Source: an uncultured Pelagibacteraceae bacterium (GTDB lineage: Bacteria; Pseudomonadota; Alphaproteobacteria; Pelagibacterales; Pelagibacteraceae). From it: a DNA stretch of 64,000 nt. Below the pieces are notes generated by a model, which saw nothing but the letters and a program-made list of their open reading frames with translations, was not told the DNA's origin and searched no databases. This document shows positions 1-8,912 of this stretch, piece by piece. Where the stretch lies: positions 62,001 through 126,000 of the forward strand of contig CABZCF010000001.1 of NCBI GenBank assembly GCA_902524235.1, given 5' to 3'. Every line of letters starts with the position of its first letter. Position 1 is the first letter of the stretch. Both the position numbers and the translations under genes were made by a program.

Positions 1-457
1 GAGGCGAAATTGCTTCACCATTTTTGAATGCAATAAAGTATACTTTTCCATCTCTTTCAATTGTAAGTTCTAATTTCTCTGAAAGAGCATTTACAACTGA
101 CACACCCACACCATGTAAGCCACCAGAAACTTTATAAGATTCGTGATCAAATTTTCCTCCAGCATGAAGTTGTGTCATAATTACTTCTGCTGCGGACTTT
201 TTCTCGGTTTTATGAATATCTACAGGAATCCCTCTTCCATCATCTTTAACGGTGATTGATCCGTTTAAATTTAAAATTACATCAATTTGTTTACAGTAAC
301 CAGCAAGTGCCTCATCAATAGAATTGTCTACAACTTCATAAATCATATGATGTAAACCCGTACCATCATCTGTATCACCAATATACATTCCAGGTCTTTT
401 TCTTACAGCTTCTAAGCCTTTTAAAACCTTTATTGAATCTGCTTGATAGTTGTTCAT
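1..457 (-). CDS. gyrB: DNA gyrase subunit B, N-terminal part (cut by window edge)
   Basis: ATP-hydrolysing subunit of DNA gyrase, which introduces negative supercoils. About 152 residues are present; the gene runs off the left edge. The GHKL (Bergerat) ATP-binding fold is complete as far as it goes: [10 protein letters not shown] around residues 41-50 (catalytic Glu and Mg-binding Asn), DDGRGIP around 72-78 and GGLHGVGVS around 112-120. The start ATG is followed directly by the usual gyrB opening ([18 protein letters not shown]). GyrB is preferred to ParE because of this opening and the GLHHM motif, but the two cannot be fully separated on this fragment. In many bacteria gyrB follows dnaN-recF; here dnaA-dnaN lie about 43 kb away and recF is not seen. 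Confidence 0.93.
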   Translation of the reverse strand, partial: MNNYQADSIKVLKGLEAVRKRPGMYIGDTDDGTGLHHMIYEVVDNSIDEALAGYCKQIDVILNLNGSITVKDDGRGIPVDIHKTEKKSAAEVIMTQLHAGGKFDHESYKVSGGLHGVGVSVVNALSEKLELTIERDGKVYFIAFKNGEAISP

Positions 458-613
458 ATTTTTATATTTGGAAACTATTAATTATATCATTAATACGTTT
501 ATTTTTGAAAATTATTTAAAAAGAGTTAATTAAATAATTATTGAAATTCAATGTTAATTACACCGGAAATAAATATTTTTACTCATTATTTGAAAATTCA
601 GTTTATAAGCAAA

Positions 614-627
614 TTATCTATAGATAA
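614..627. repeat. 14-bp perfect palindrome between tRNA-Ser and gyrB
   Basis: TTATCTATAGATAA is a perfect palindrome 10 nt beyond the 3' end of tRNA-Ser, in the gyrB upstream region. It could be a weak tRNA 3' processing or termination hairpin, or a binding site. There is no T-tract after it on the minus strand. The rest of 458-636 shows no ORF or other structure I can support. Confidence 0.3.
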
Positions 628-636
628 ATTAAAAAA

Positions 637-726
637 TGGCGGAGAGAATGGGATTCGAACCCATGAAAGAGTTTCCCCTTTACACGCTTTCCAAGCGTGC
701 GCCTTCAACCACTCGGCCATCTCTCC
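637..726 (-). tRNA. tRNA-Ser (anticodon GGA)
   Basis: Read on the minus strand, a 90-nt cloverleaf: acceptor stem GGAGAGA/TCTCTCC, discriminator G and an encoded CCA at 637-639. The anticodon stem is CACGC/GCGTG with loop TTGGAAA, giving anticodon GGA (reads UCC/UCU). A long variable arm follows, as expected for class II tRNA-Ser. The T arm is ATGGG-TTCGAAT-CCCAT. It lies between gyrB and the glycan gene island. Confidence 0.97.
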
Positions 727-730
727 AAAA

Positions 731-1606
731 TTAGTTAACAAATTTTTTTTTAAACTTATTGTAAGCTAAAATTCTAGAATAATAATACACACATTTTTCA
801 AACCTTAATAAAAAAAAGTTTATTATAAATTTTAGGAAATAATTAATAATTTTTTTGCTTAGTTTATTAAATAATTGATCATGCTTTTTTACTTTAAATA
901 AATAATAAAGTTGATCATAGGTAAAATTATACTCTCTTAAATAAATTCTCTTAAATTTGTTTTTTACCTTGCTTATTCCATGCTCATGTGTGCAACTCGC
1001 ATCATAAATCTGTATAATAGATTTTTTAAAACTAAGGATTCTTCTGCATAAATCGTCGTCCGAGAAATATAAAAAAAAATTTTCATCAAAATAAAGATTT
1101 TTTGCTTTTATGTCACTTGTCCTTAAAAGCATACATGCTCCAAGAACTCTTTGTACACAAGTGTCTCCTTTGAGATCCAATACCTTAGATGTTTTCTGAT
1201 TTTCTACAAGTGGACCACCATTGAAAGATAGGTTGTTAGTAGAGTCATATGAGGTAGGTGAAACTATCAAAGCATCCTTATACTGATCAATTTTTTCACA
1301 CAAAATTTTCAAATTTTTCTCTGTAATTATACAATCGGGATTTATAACTAAGGAGAACTTACTATCAGATAATCTTAGTCCTTGATTGCAAGCAGCTGAA
1401 TAACCAGTGTTTCTCTCATTTAAAATATATTTTTCAACATTATATTTTGAGATTATTTTTTTTTTTAATTTTTTATTACCTCCGTTATCAATAATAATTT
1501 TCTTTATATTTTTTAGGTTATCAAGATTTCTACCTAAAATTTTTTCTTTTTCCCCATAAAGCACAATTATTGCGGTGATATTTTCAAGGAAATTGAAATT
1601 TTTCAT
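731..1606 (-). CDS. GT2-family glycosyltransferase (rhamnosyltransferase-like)
   Basis: Predicted to transfer a sugar from a nucleotide-sugar donor onto a surface glycan. The 291-residue protein has a GT-A fold: TAIIVLYG near residues 11-18, the conserved NTGYSAACNQG around 66-76 and the metal/nucleotide-binding NPD at 89-91 (a DXD equivalent as in WbbL-type rhamnosyltransferases). An FLYFSDDDLCRR segment in the second half resembles the catalytic base region of the family. The C-terminus is rich in Lys and aromatic residues and may associate with the membrane. It is transcribed divergently from the epimerase gene with only 43 bp between them. Donor and acceptor cannot be told from sequence. 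Confidence 0.85.
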   Translation of the reverse strand: MKNFNFLENITAIIVLYGEKEKILGRNLDNLKNIKKIIIDNGGNKKLKKKIISKYNVEKYILNERNTGYSAACNQGLRLSDSKFSLVINPDCIITEKNLKILCEKIDQYKDALIVSPTSYDSTNNLSFNGGPLVENQKTSKVLDLKGDTCVQRVLGACMLLRTSDIKAKNLYFDENFFLYFSDDDLCRRILSFKKSIIQIYDASCTHEHGISKVKNKFKRIYLREYNFTYDQLYYLFKVKKHDQLFNKLSKKIINYFLKFIINFFLLRFEKCVYYYSRILAYNKFKKKFVN

Positions 1607-1649
1607 TTAAATTATTATACATAATTTAGTAATAATTGAGACTGTTAAA

Positions 1650-2507
1650 ATGAAAAAGATTCTGATTACAGGTTCAAATGGTTTTATTGGTAGAAATATT
1701 CTTAATGAATTACTCCCGAAATACAAAATATATGTAACTGTGAGGAAAAAATTTTTTAGAGAGAGAAAAAAAACGTACAAAAATCTTTCTTTCATTATCT
1801 TTAAAAATTACAGTGATTTAAATCTTAAATTAAAAAAAATTAAAGTAGATTACGTAATACATTGTGCAACAAAGTATTTAAAAACACATAAATCAGATGA
1901 TATATATGAACTAATAAATGCAAACATTACATTTGGAAATATAATTTTAGAAAATTTGAATAAAATGAATGTAAAAAAATTTATAAATTTTTCAACTGTT
2001 TGGCAAGATTTTGATGGTAAAGAAAATTCGCCATTTAATCTATATTCAGCAACCAAAAGTGCATTTGAAAATATAATACGCTATTATGAAAATAGATTAA
2101 AAAAGATTAGTTTTTATAATCTATATATTGGAGACACTTACGGATCTTATGATAATAGAAATAAAATTATAAGTGTAATCAAAACGAATATTAATAATAA
2201 TAAATTGATTAATATAATATCTAAAAATTTATTTTTAAACTTATTGAATGTTTTAGATATTACTATTGCTATAAAAGTTTTATTAACAAAAGATATCAAA
2301 TCTGGAAACTACAATTTAACTAATAAGAATTTTATTAAAATTTCTAAAGTACTAAATATATTGAGAATGAAATATAATTTTAAGATTTCATTAAAATATG
2401 ACTCAAATAGGTTTATCAAATTCAAGATTTTAAAATTAAAAAGACTACCTCATTGGAAACCACTTAATAGTGATATAACTGATTTAATAAAATTCTTAAT
2501 TAATTAA
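1650..2507 (+). CDS. NAD(P)-dependent epimerase/dehydratase (extended SDR)
   Basis: Nucleotide-sugar epimerase, reductase or dehydratase of the extended short-chain dehydrogenase family, probably supplying a modified sugar to the neighbouring transferases. The 285-residue protein starts with a Rossmann motif GSNGFIG (8-14). The catalytic triad elements are visible: S/T in STVW (115-118) and YSATK with Tyr132 and Lys136. It is first of a plus-strand run with the GT17-like and methyltransferase genes, spaced by 2-3 bp, so the three are very likely co-transcribed. The exact product is unknown. Base composition is even more A-rich than in the housekeeping genes around it. Confidence 0.85.
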   Translation: MKKILITGSNGFIGRNILNELLPKYKIYVTVRKKFFRERKKTYKNLSFIIFKNYSDLNLKLKKIKVDYVIHCATKYLKTHKSDDIYELINANITFGNIILENLNKMNVKKFINFSTVWQDFDGKENSPFNLYSATKSAFENIIRYYENRLKKISFYNLYIGDTYGSYDNRNKIISVIKTNINNNKLINIISKNLFLNLLNVLDITIAIKVLLTKDIKSGNYNLTNKNFIKISKVLNILRMKYNFKISLKYDSNRFIKFKILKLKRLPHWKPLNSDITDLIKFLIN

Positions 2508-2509
2508 AT

Positions 2510-3313
2510 ATGCAAAAATTATTTGATTGTATTACATTTTTTAGAGAAAATTTTATAACAAATATACGCATGGAAATTATTGGAAATGAAGTAGACTTTT
2601 TTGTAATATGTGAGTCTAAGTACGATCATAAAGGGAGAAAGAAGGATTTAAACTTTAAGCTCCAAAATAAAAAATTTAAAAAAAAAATCATTTACCTTGT
2701 AATCGATAAGCCTTTTCATATCTCTAACAACCCATGGGAGAATCAAGCTGAACAAAGAGAGCATATATTTAATGGACTTAAATTTGCGAAACCTGATGAT
2801 TACGTTCTTTTCTCAGATCCAGACGAAATTCCAAATCCCAAAGCTCTTAAAAATTTAAAGCTGAGAAATAAATACGGTATATTTATGCAAAAATGTTTTT
2901 GCTATAAATTTAATTTGTTTAACAAGTATGAGAGCCCATGGGAGGGTACTAGAGTTTGTAAAATGAAAAACTTAAAATCGATAGATTACATGCGCCAAAA
3001 AATCAGATCTAAGAATATTTCATCCTCCAAATTAAACATCTTAAAAAATAAAGATATACAATTAATCCAGAATGGAGGGTGGCATTTTAATTCATTAATG
3101 AAACCTCAAGAAATCTCTTTAAAACTTAAAACTTTTGCTCATGAAGAATTTTCAAGTTCGAAGTTTTCAAATTTAAAGGTAATAAAAAAAAATATAGTTA
3201 ATAAAAAAGATTTATTTAGAAGAGACTGGACATATGATGAGGTAAGTTTAGACAAATCTTTTCCTAAATATATTTTAAAAAATAAAAAAAAGTTTAAAAA
3301 TTGGATACTTTAA
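2510..3313 (+). CDS. GT17-like glycosyltransferase (MGAT3-type N-acetylglucosaminyltransferase family)
   Basis: The 267-residue protein resembles glycosyltransferase family 17, whose founding member is the eukaryotic bisecting beta-1,4-GlcNAc transferase. Visible features are FDCITFFRE at the N-terminus, NPWENQAEQRE (74-84), a DXD-like DPDE motif in FSDPDEIPNP (102-110), and NGGWHFNSL about residue 190. These are diagnostic of the family as I know it. The start ATG lies 3 nt after the epimerase stop. The real donor and acceptor in bacteria are not established; a role in lipopolysaccharide or capsule decoration is inferred from context. Confidence 0.78.
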   Translation: MQKLFDCITFFRENFITNIRMEIIGNEVDFFVICESKYDHKGRKKDLNFKLQNKKFKKKIIYLVIDKPFHISNNPWENQAEQREHIFNGLKFAKPDDYVLFSDPDEIPNPKALKNLKLRNKYGIFMQKCFCYKFNLFNKYESPWEGTRVCKMKNLKSIDYMRQKIRSKNISSSKLNILKNKDIQLIQNGGWHFNSLMKPQEISLKLKTFAHEEFSSSKFSNLKVIKKNIVNKKDLFRRDWTYDEVSLDKSFPKYILKNKKKFKNWIL

Positions 3314-3316
3314 TTT

Positions 3317-4003
3317 ATGGAAAAAATAAATAAAATTAAATTTAAGTTTAACAAAATTTATTATTCGTTATTTAAGGAAAGATTTGATAAGTCTATTAAT
3401 TTTAATTTTCCAAAAGGTATCAATCGCTGGGATTTAATAAGAGAAGTAATTAAAAATCATAATTTTAGATCCTACTTGGAAATTGGTTGTGATGACGATT
3501 ATTCTTTTAAAAAAATTGATGTGCCAGAAAAAATTGGGGTTGATCCATATTCAGGTGGAAATTTTAAAGGAACCAGTGATCAATTTTTCTCTCAAAATAA
3601 AAAAAAGTTTGATTGCATATTTATAGATGGTCTACATGAATATGATCAGGTTTGTAAAGATTTAGAAAATTCACTTAATTGTATAAATGAAAAAGGTATT
3701 ATTTTTTTACATGATGCTTTACCTGCAAATGTTCACCAGCAAGCTGTACCAAGATATAAAGTTATTTGGAACGGTGATGTTTGGAAATCTATTGTAAATT
3801 ATAGGACACGAGATGATTGTGATATTGTAACATGCAAGATCGATCATGGGGTATCAATCGTTCGAAAGATTTATAACAAAGATAGATTAAATATAAATAC
3901 TAAGAATTTTAAAAGTTTAAAATTTGAGGATTTTTATAATAATTACCAGAAATATTTAAGAGTTATAGAATACGATAAAATTTTAAATTATTTAGAAAAA
4001 TAG
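3317..4003 (+). CDS. class I SAM-dependent methyltransferase
   Basis: Predicted S-adenosylmethionine-dependent methyltransferase of the Methyltransf_24 type often found in glycan loci. Motif I is YLEIGCDDDYS (53-62). The second acidic strand is KIGVDPYSG, and DCIFIDGLHEYDQV (99-112) with FLHDALP (130-136) are typical of this subfamily. It could O-methylate a sugar of the surface glycan. It is the last gene of the plus-strand trio and ends one base before the stop of the convergent GT61-like gene, so there is no room for a separate terminator. Substrate unknown. Confidence 0.8.
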   Translation: MEKINKIKFKFNKIYYSLFKERFDKSINFNFPKGINRWDLIREVIKNHNFRSYLEIGCDDDYSFKKIDVPEKIGVDPYSGGNFKGTSDQFFSQNKKKFDCIFIDGLHEYDQVCKDLENSLNCINEKGIIFLHDALPANVHQQAVPRYKVIWNGDVWKSIVNYRTRDDCDIVTCKIDHGVSIVRKIYNKDRLNINTKNFKSLKFEDFYNNYQKYLRVIEYDKILNYLEK

Positions 4004-5077
4004 TTATAAGTATTTTTTTAAATCATCTATATTTAGGCGCATATCACCATTTTTATTGTTGTAGACTTTATCTAAATATATTGATTTATATTTTAATTTA
4101 TTAATTTTACTAATTCTTTTAAAAAGAAAATTTTTGTTGTTTTTAGGTATAATCTCAATAACTTTGGTCTTTTTTTTACAAAATGCAATATTTGTTAATC
4201 CTGCTCCATGTGGTGCTATAATTGTGTTACAATTTTTAAATATTGATATTTGATCTTTTAGATTTAATTCAGCCAATCTAAGACATTTATATCTTTTAGA
4301 CTTTAAATATTTAATTACCTCATTATTATTTATCAGTTTACTATGATTTTGTAATGAATCACTCCTATCAATAAAAATTCTTTTATAGCCCTTTTTTTTT
4401 GATTTAACTTTTTTTGATATATCGTCTCTTAAAAATTTGATAATCCAAGATGGTAAGTTACTTTGGGCGTAAAACCATGATTTTTTAAAATAATATGGGT
4501 GTGACACCGAGATTATTTGATCAGCCTTTACGTGTCTAAAAATATTTGGATCAATAATTTTAAATGATTTTATACCAAGATAACTAAATGATTGATTTTG
4601 AAATTTATTTAATCTTGTAACATAAATATTTTTTATCTCAGAAATTAACATTTTTGATAATAACAATTTTATTTTGGGAAGAACATCTAGCATCCAATGA
4701 GCGTAATTATTATGACCACTCGCCCCTTGAGTTAAAATTAACAGACTTCCATTTATGCTCTTAATTAATTTTGGTGTACCGGTATTAAGTGTTACATTTT
4801 TATTTATTTTAAGTAATCCATTTATTTGCTGAAATGATGCTTTTTTTACTAAATAGTTGCCTGAAATTATACTAACATTTTCGACATTATTTGTAAAAAC
4901 TCTTCCTTGGTTTAATTTATATAAATTGTAGTGATATTTTGATAGATTTTCGTTATTAATTTTATCTAACTTAGTAATATTTAAATTTTTGATTTTTTTA
5001 TTCGTTATAATTACTTTTCCATAAATAATTATGAACAAATTTTCTAAAATCTTTTTATAAATCAAACTTAATTTCAT
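4004..5077 (-). CDS. GT61/DUF563-family glycosyltransferase
   Basis: The 357-residue protein carries the two signatures of the family: NYAHWMLDVLPK at 124-135 and APHGAGLTNIAF at 288-299 (the nucleotide-sugar binding end). FIDRSDS near 235-241 is also typical. The family includes plant xylosyl/arabinosyl transferases and the animal EOGT enzyme; bacterial members sit in capsule or O-antigen loci. It shares the minus strand with the PQQ dehydrogenase, whose stop lies 2 bp upstream, so it may be read through from that gene. Substrate unknown. Confidence 0.82.
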   Translation of the reverse strand: MKLSLIYKKILENLFIIIYGKVIITNKKIKNLNITKLDKINNENLSKYHYNLYKLNQGRVFTNNVENVSIISGNYLVKKASFQQINGLLKINKNVTLNTGTPKLIKSINGSLLILTQGASGHNNYAHWMLDVLPKIKLLLSKMLISEIKNIYVTRLNKFQNQSFSYLGIKSFKIIDPNIFRHVKADQIISVSHPYYFKKSWFYAQSNLPSWIIKFLRDDISKKVKSKKKGYKRIFIDRSDSLQNHSKLINNNEVIKYLKSKRYKCLRLAELNLKDQISIFKNCNTIIAPHGAGLTNIAFCKKKTKVIEIIPKNNKNFLFKRISKINKLKYKSIYLDKVYNNKNGDMRLNIDDLKKYL

Positions 5078-5079
5078 TG

Positions 5080-7089
5080 TTAATTTAATGAGAAAGATAC
5101 GATTTTGTTTCCAGTCTCAACCAAATCTGGATAACCAGTTTCAAGAGTTTTTCCACCTGTTGAATGGACAATAACATATTGCCTACCATTTACAGAATAA
5201 GTTGTTGGAGGAGCCGAACCAATAAATGGTAGTTTCTTAGAATATAGTATACTGCCATTGCTGCTATCAAAAACATAAAATTTTTTATCTAAGGTGCCTG
5301 TTGCAAATAATATATCACCCTCTGATCCAGTAACTCCACCAAAGTTTTCTGTACCAGTGTTTTGAACTCCAATTTTCGACAGTTCCTCGTACTCACCAAA
5401 AGGTACCTGCCAAATAATTTTTCCAGTATTTAAATTAAGGGCGGTAATTGTACCCCATGGTGGCCTTGTGATTGGAAAACCTTTTTCGTCGAGTGCTCTT
5501 TGAAAGATACTTGAATAAGAAGGTATTTCACTTGAATTGTCTTCGATTTGATCGATACTTGTTTCCCAAGGTATATTGTTACTAGTAACATACATAATAC
5601 CTTTCTTGTGGTCCACAGACGCACCCATCCACTCAGCTCCACCATTAAAGTTATACTGTAGATTTTTTTTATTTAATTCGTATGTGTTATAGAAACCGAC
5701 TTTATGGTTTTTATATTTTTTCTTTATAGCTTCTAATTTTTCTAAATCGTAGGACCATAAATCTTCATAAAAAAATTCATTTTTACCAAATGGTTCTGGT
5801 AAATCTAAAAATGGTTGGTAGGGACTAGTTTTTTCACCCCTGACTTTTGATGTAGGAACTTTTCTATATCTAAAGTCAAAAATAGGTTCTCCACTAATTC
5901 TATCAAGTATTAAGGTATTAGCTCTTTTTGTAGGTGCAAGTACTATGTCAATTTTTTTATTTTCAACATTTATAGATGATAAAACTGGTGGAGATGGTAT
6001 ATCAGAATTCCATATGTCATGGGATGTTTCTTGAAATCTCCAAATTACTTTTTTTTCATTTAAATCAATAGCAATTATACTATTTGAGCTTGGATTATTT
6101 CCAGGCCTTAGAGTGCCGTCGAAATAATAATGAGGATTTCCAGTTGTAAAATATAAAATACCTCTTTTATCATCAAGAGAGATGCCGCCCCACGGATTAT
6201 AACCATCATTGATAAATTTTTTTCCACCTTGTCTAGTGTTTATGTCTTTTTTATATTTTAATTTCCATTTTTTTTTACCATCATTTAAATCATAAACTTC
6301 TACAGCGTGATCCCATGTAACAATAATTATATTATTTTTATAAATTACCGGTGTAAGTACATTTAAACCAGTTCTAATTCTTCCTTCTTTTCCAAACGTT
6401 TCTATGGGTTTTCCATCAAGGGCATTTATGCATATTAGTCTTTCTCTATTAGAAAAAAATAATTTTGATGGTTCGTCATTTATATTTGATTGGTAATATA
6501 ACAAACCTCTTTTGGCAACAAAATTGCCATATTGTTTTGACTTCCAAATTAAATTTCCATTTGTACCATCAATGGCAGCTAAGTATCCACCCGTTATTGG
6601 TGTATATATAACTCCATTAACTACAACAGGATTAGCTTGTATATCATTTAAAAATCCTTCATGCTCAAATGTCCAAACAACTTCCAAATCTTTAGCATTG
6701 TTTTTGTTTATTTTTTTTAAAGAGGAAAATCGGTTGGATGAGTTATTGCCATGACTTCTGTACCAGTTTACTCCGGTGTTTTTTAAGTCTGCAATTGATT
6801 TAGTGAAATTTTTATCAGATTTTAAAATTTTAAAATTCGGTAAATTATCTCTTTTAGATTTATCTTCAACTTCCCAATAGTTCTTATGCTTTTCAAAATT
6901 ATTGTATAAAAAATTATCATAAAAGGAATTTATGAGATGGTGAATTTTCTTTATAAAATTGCTATTTAGATTGTCATAGCTGTAGGTTATGCTGCTCTGG
7001 TTTACAAAACCCGTATCAATTTTTTTGTAATCCTTCCATATCCAAACTAAAGAAGCAACTATTGAAAAAAGTATGATTTTTTTATACAT
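5080..7089 (-). CDS. PQQ-dependent dehydrogenase, membrane-anchored beta-propeller
   Basis: Quinoprotein alcohol/sugar dehydrogenase family: oxidises a substrate with PQQ and passes electrons to the respiratory chain. The 669-residue protein has one N-terminal membrane segment (about 4-18) or uncleaved signal and then repeated propeller blades with W-motif endings (GNLIWKS, KKWKL, KVIWRF, KIIWQV). SHDIWNSDIPSPPVL (about 356-370) matches the active-site region of glucose-dehydrogenase-like enzymes, with a candidate catalytic Asp, and GGAEWMGAS lies near the PQQ site. There is no cytochrome c CXXCH motif, so the electron acceptor must be ubiquinone or a separate cytochrome. About 100 residues precede the propeller and look unstructured. 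No PQQ biosynthesis genes are in the window. Confidence 0.85.
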   Translation of the reverse strand: MYKKIILFSIVASLVWIWKDYKKIDTGFVNQSSITYSYDNLNSNFIKKIHHLINSFYDNFLYNNFEKHKNYWEVEDKSKRDNLPNFKILKSDKNFTKSIADLKNTGVNWYRSHGNNSSNRFSSLKKINKNNAKDLEVVWTFEHEGFLNDIQANPVVVNGVIYTPITGGYLAAIDGTNGNLIWKSKQYGNFVAKRGLLYYQSNINDEPSKLFFSNRERLICINALDGKPIETFGKEGRIRTGLNVLTPVIYKNNIIIVTWDHAVEVYDLNDGKKKWKLKYKKDINTRQGGKKFINDGYNPWGGISLDDKRGILYFTTGNPHYYFDGTLRPGNNPSSNSIIAIDLNEKKVIWRFQETSHDIWNSDIPSPPVLSSINVENKKIDIVLAPTKRANTLILDRISGEPIFDFRYRKVPTSKVRGEKTSPYQPFLDLPEPFGKNEFFYEDLWSYDLEKLEAIKKKYKNHKVGFYNTYELNKKNLQYNFNGGAEWMGASVDHKKGIMYVTSNNIPWETSIDQIEDNSSEIPSYSSIFQRALDEKGFPITRPPWGTITALNLNTGKIIWQVPFGEYEELSKIGVQNTGTENFGGVTGSEGDILFATGTLDKKFYVFDSSNGSILYSKKLPFIGSAPPTTYSVNGRQYVIVHSTGGKTLETGYPDLVETGNKIVSFSLN

Positions 7090-7105
7090 TAAAGAATTGT
7101 TTAGA

Positions 7106-8911
7106 TTATTCTTTATTTATTTTCAATACGCCAATAAATGCCTCTTGGGGAATTTCTACTTTACCAAACTGTTTTGATCTTGCTTTTCCTTTTTTTTGTT
7201 TATCGAGTAGTTTCCTTTTTCTATCTCTTGCGCCGCCACCATGAATTTTTGTCAAAACGTCTTTTTTAAACCCTTTAATAGTTTCTCTAGCGATAATCTT
7301 GCCTCCTATTGCAGCTTGAACTGGTATCATAAAGTTATGTCTTGGGATTAAATCTTTTAGTTTTTCGCACACATCTCTACCTATGGATTGGGCAAAATCT
7401 TTATGAACCATCATCGCAAGCGCATCTACCGGTTCTGAGTTTACGAGTATACCCATTTTAACTAAATCACCTTCTTTATGTCCAATTATTTCATAGTCAA
7501 AGCTAGCATAACCGCTTGTCATTGACTTCAGTCTATCATTAAAATCAAATACTACTTCATTTAGAGGGATTTCGTAATTTATTACAGCTCTATTTCCTGA
7601 ATAACTTAAATTTGTTTGAACTCCTCTCTTATTTTGACAAAGCTTTATTATTGAACCTAAGTATTGATCAGGAGTAATAATTGTTGCTTTAATCCAAGGT
7701 TCCTCAATCATTTTGATAAAAGTTGGGTCAGGTAAGTTAGATGGGTTCTGCAGATTTTTAATTTCGCCACTGATCATATACACTTTATAAACAACACCTG
7801 GTGTAGTAGTTAACAAATTTATGTCAAATTCTCTCTCAAGTCTCTCTGTAACTATTTCTAAATGTAGTAAACCTAAAAAACCACATCTAAAACCTAATCC
7901 TAGTGCTGATGAAGTTTCAGCTTCATAAGTAAAACTTGCATCATTTAATTTTAATTTTGCTAGACCATCTTTTAATTTTTGGTATTCAGAACTATCAACG
8001 GGAAACAAGCCACAAAAAACGACAGGTTTGCTAGGTTTAAAACCTGGTAATGCATCACTGATCGGGTTATTTGCATCACAAATTGTGTCTCCAACCTTTG
8101 TATCGGAAAGCTCTTTAATACCTGTTGTGATAAAACCAATTTCTCCAGCTTTAAGATCATCCACATCCTCAGGTTTTGGAGTAAATACTCCGACCTTTTC
8201 AATTAAATATTCTTTATTATTTGACATCATTTTAACGCTCATATTTTTTTTTAGTTTACCATCGATAATCCTCACTAATATAACAACTCCTAAATAAGTA
8301 TCGTACCAACTATCAACTAATAAACATTTAAGTTTTTCATTTATTTGACCTTTTGGACTTGGTAGAACTTCAATAATTTTTTCTAGTATTTCATCAACTC
8401 CTTCTCCAGTTTTTCCAGAGCACGGAACAGAATTTTTAGTATCAATTCCTATAACATCCTCTATTTGTTTATTTGATCTATCTAAATCTGATGCAGGTAA
8501 ATCAATCTTATTTAAAATAGGTATAATTTCATGATTAGAATCTAAAGCTTGATATACATTTGCTAATGTTTGTGCCTCTACACCTTGAGTACTATCTACA
8601 ATTAGTATTGATCCTTCGCATGCATACAAAGATCTACTCACCTCGTAACTAAAGTCGACATGTCCAGGTGTATCTATTATATTTAAAATATACTCTTTCC
8701 CAGACTTTGATTTGTAATTTAACTTAACAGTCTGTGCTTTTATTGTTATCCCTCTTTCTCTTTCAATATCCATAGAGTCAAGAACTTGTGCCTTCATTTC
8801 TCTATCTGTAAGACCACCACATTTATGTATAATACGATCAGCTATTGTTGATTTACCATGATCTATGTGCGCTATTATTGCAAAATTTCTAATATTCTCA
8901 ATTGATGACAT
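7106..8911 (-). CDS. lepA: elongation factor 4 (LepA), ribosomal back-translocase GTPase
   Basis: Translational GTPase that remodels stalled or early-initiation ribosomes. 601 residues, the normal family length. The G domain shows G1 AHIDHGKST (14-22), G3 DTPGHVDF, and G4 NKIDLP. Domain II, EF-G-like domains and the LepA-specific C-terminal domain (ending around the [15 protein letters not shown] segment) are all present. It is on the minus strand 2 bp after pheT and could share its transcript. The upstream start ATG is well placed for [20 protein letters not shown]. Confidence 0.97.
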   Translation of the reverse strand: MSSIENIRNFAIIAHIDHGKSTIADRIIHKCGGLTDREMKAQVLDSMDIERERGITIKAQTVKLNYKSKSGKEYILNIIDTPGHVDFSYEVSRSLYACEGSILIVDSTQGVEAQTLANVYQALDSNHEIIPILNKIDLPASDLDRSNKQIEDVIGIDTKNSVPCSGKTGEGVDEILEKIIEVLPSPKGQINEKLKCLLVDSWYDTYLGVVILVRIIDGKLKKNMSVKMMSNNKEYLIEKVGVFTPKPEDVDDLKAGEIGFITTGIKELSDTKVGDTICDANNPISDALPGFKPSKPVVFCGLFPVDSSEYQKLKDGLAKLKLNDASFTYEAETSSALGLGFRCGFLGLLHLEIVTERLEREFDINLLTTTPGVVYKVYMISGEIKNLQNPSNLPDPTFIKMIEEPWIKATIITPDQYLGSIIKLCQNKRGVQTNLSYSGNRAVINYEIPLNEVVFDFNDRLKSMTSGYASFDYEIIGHKEGDLVKMGILVNSEPVDALAMMVHKDFAQSIGRDVCEKLKDLIPRHNFMIPVQAAIGGKIIARETIKGFKKDVLTKIHGGGARDRKRKLLDKQKKGKARSKQFGKVEIPQEAFIGVLKINKE

Positions 8912-8912
8912 T

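Noticed and set aside
637-5077. tRNA-Ser as an attachment site for the glycan island
   Set aside because: Integrases normally use the tRNA 3' end, but the island is on its 5' side, and there is no integrase or duplicated tRNA end.
7106-8911. Reading the 601-residue GTPase as EF-G or TypA
   Set aside because: Length, domain order and the C-terminal LepA segment fit elongation factor 4 better.
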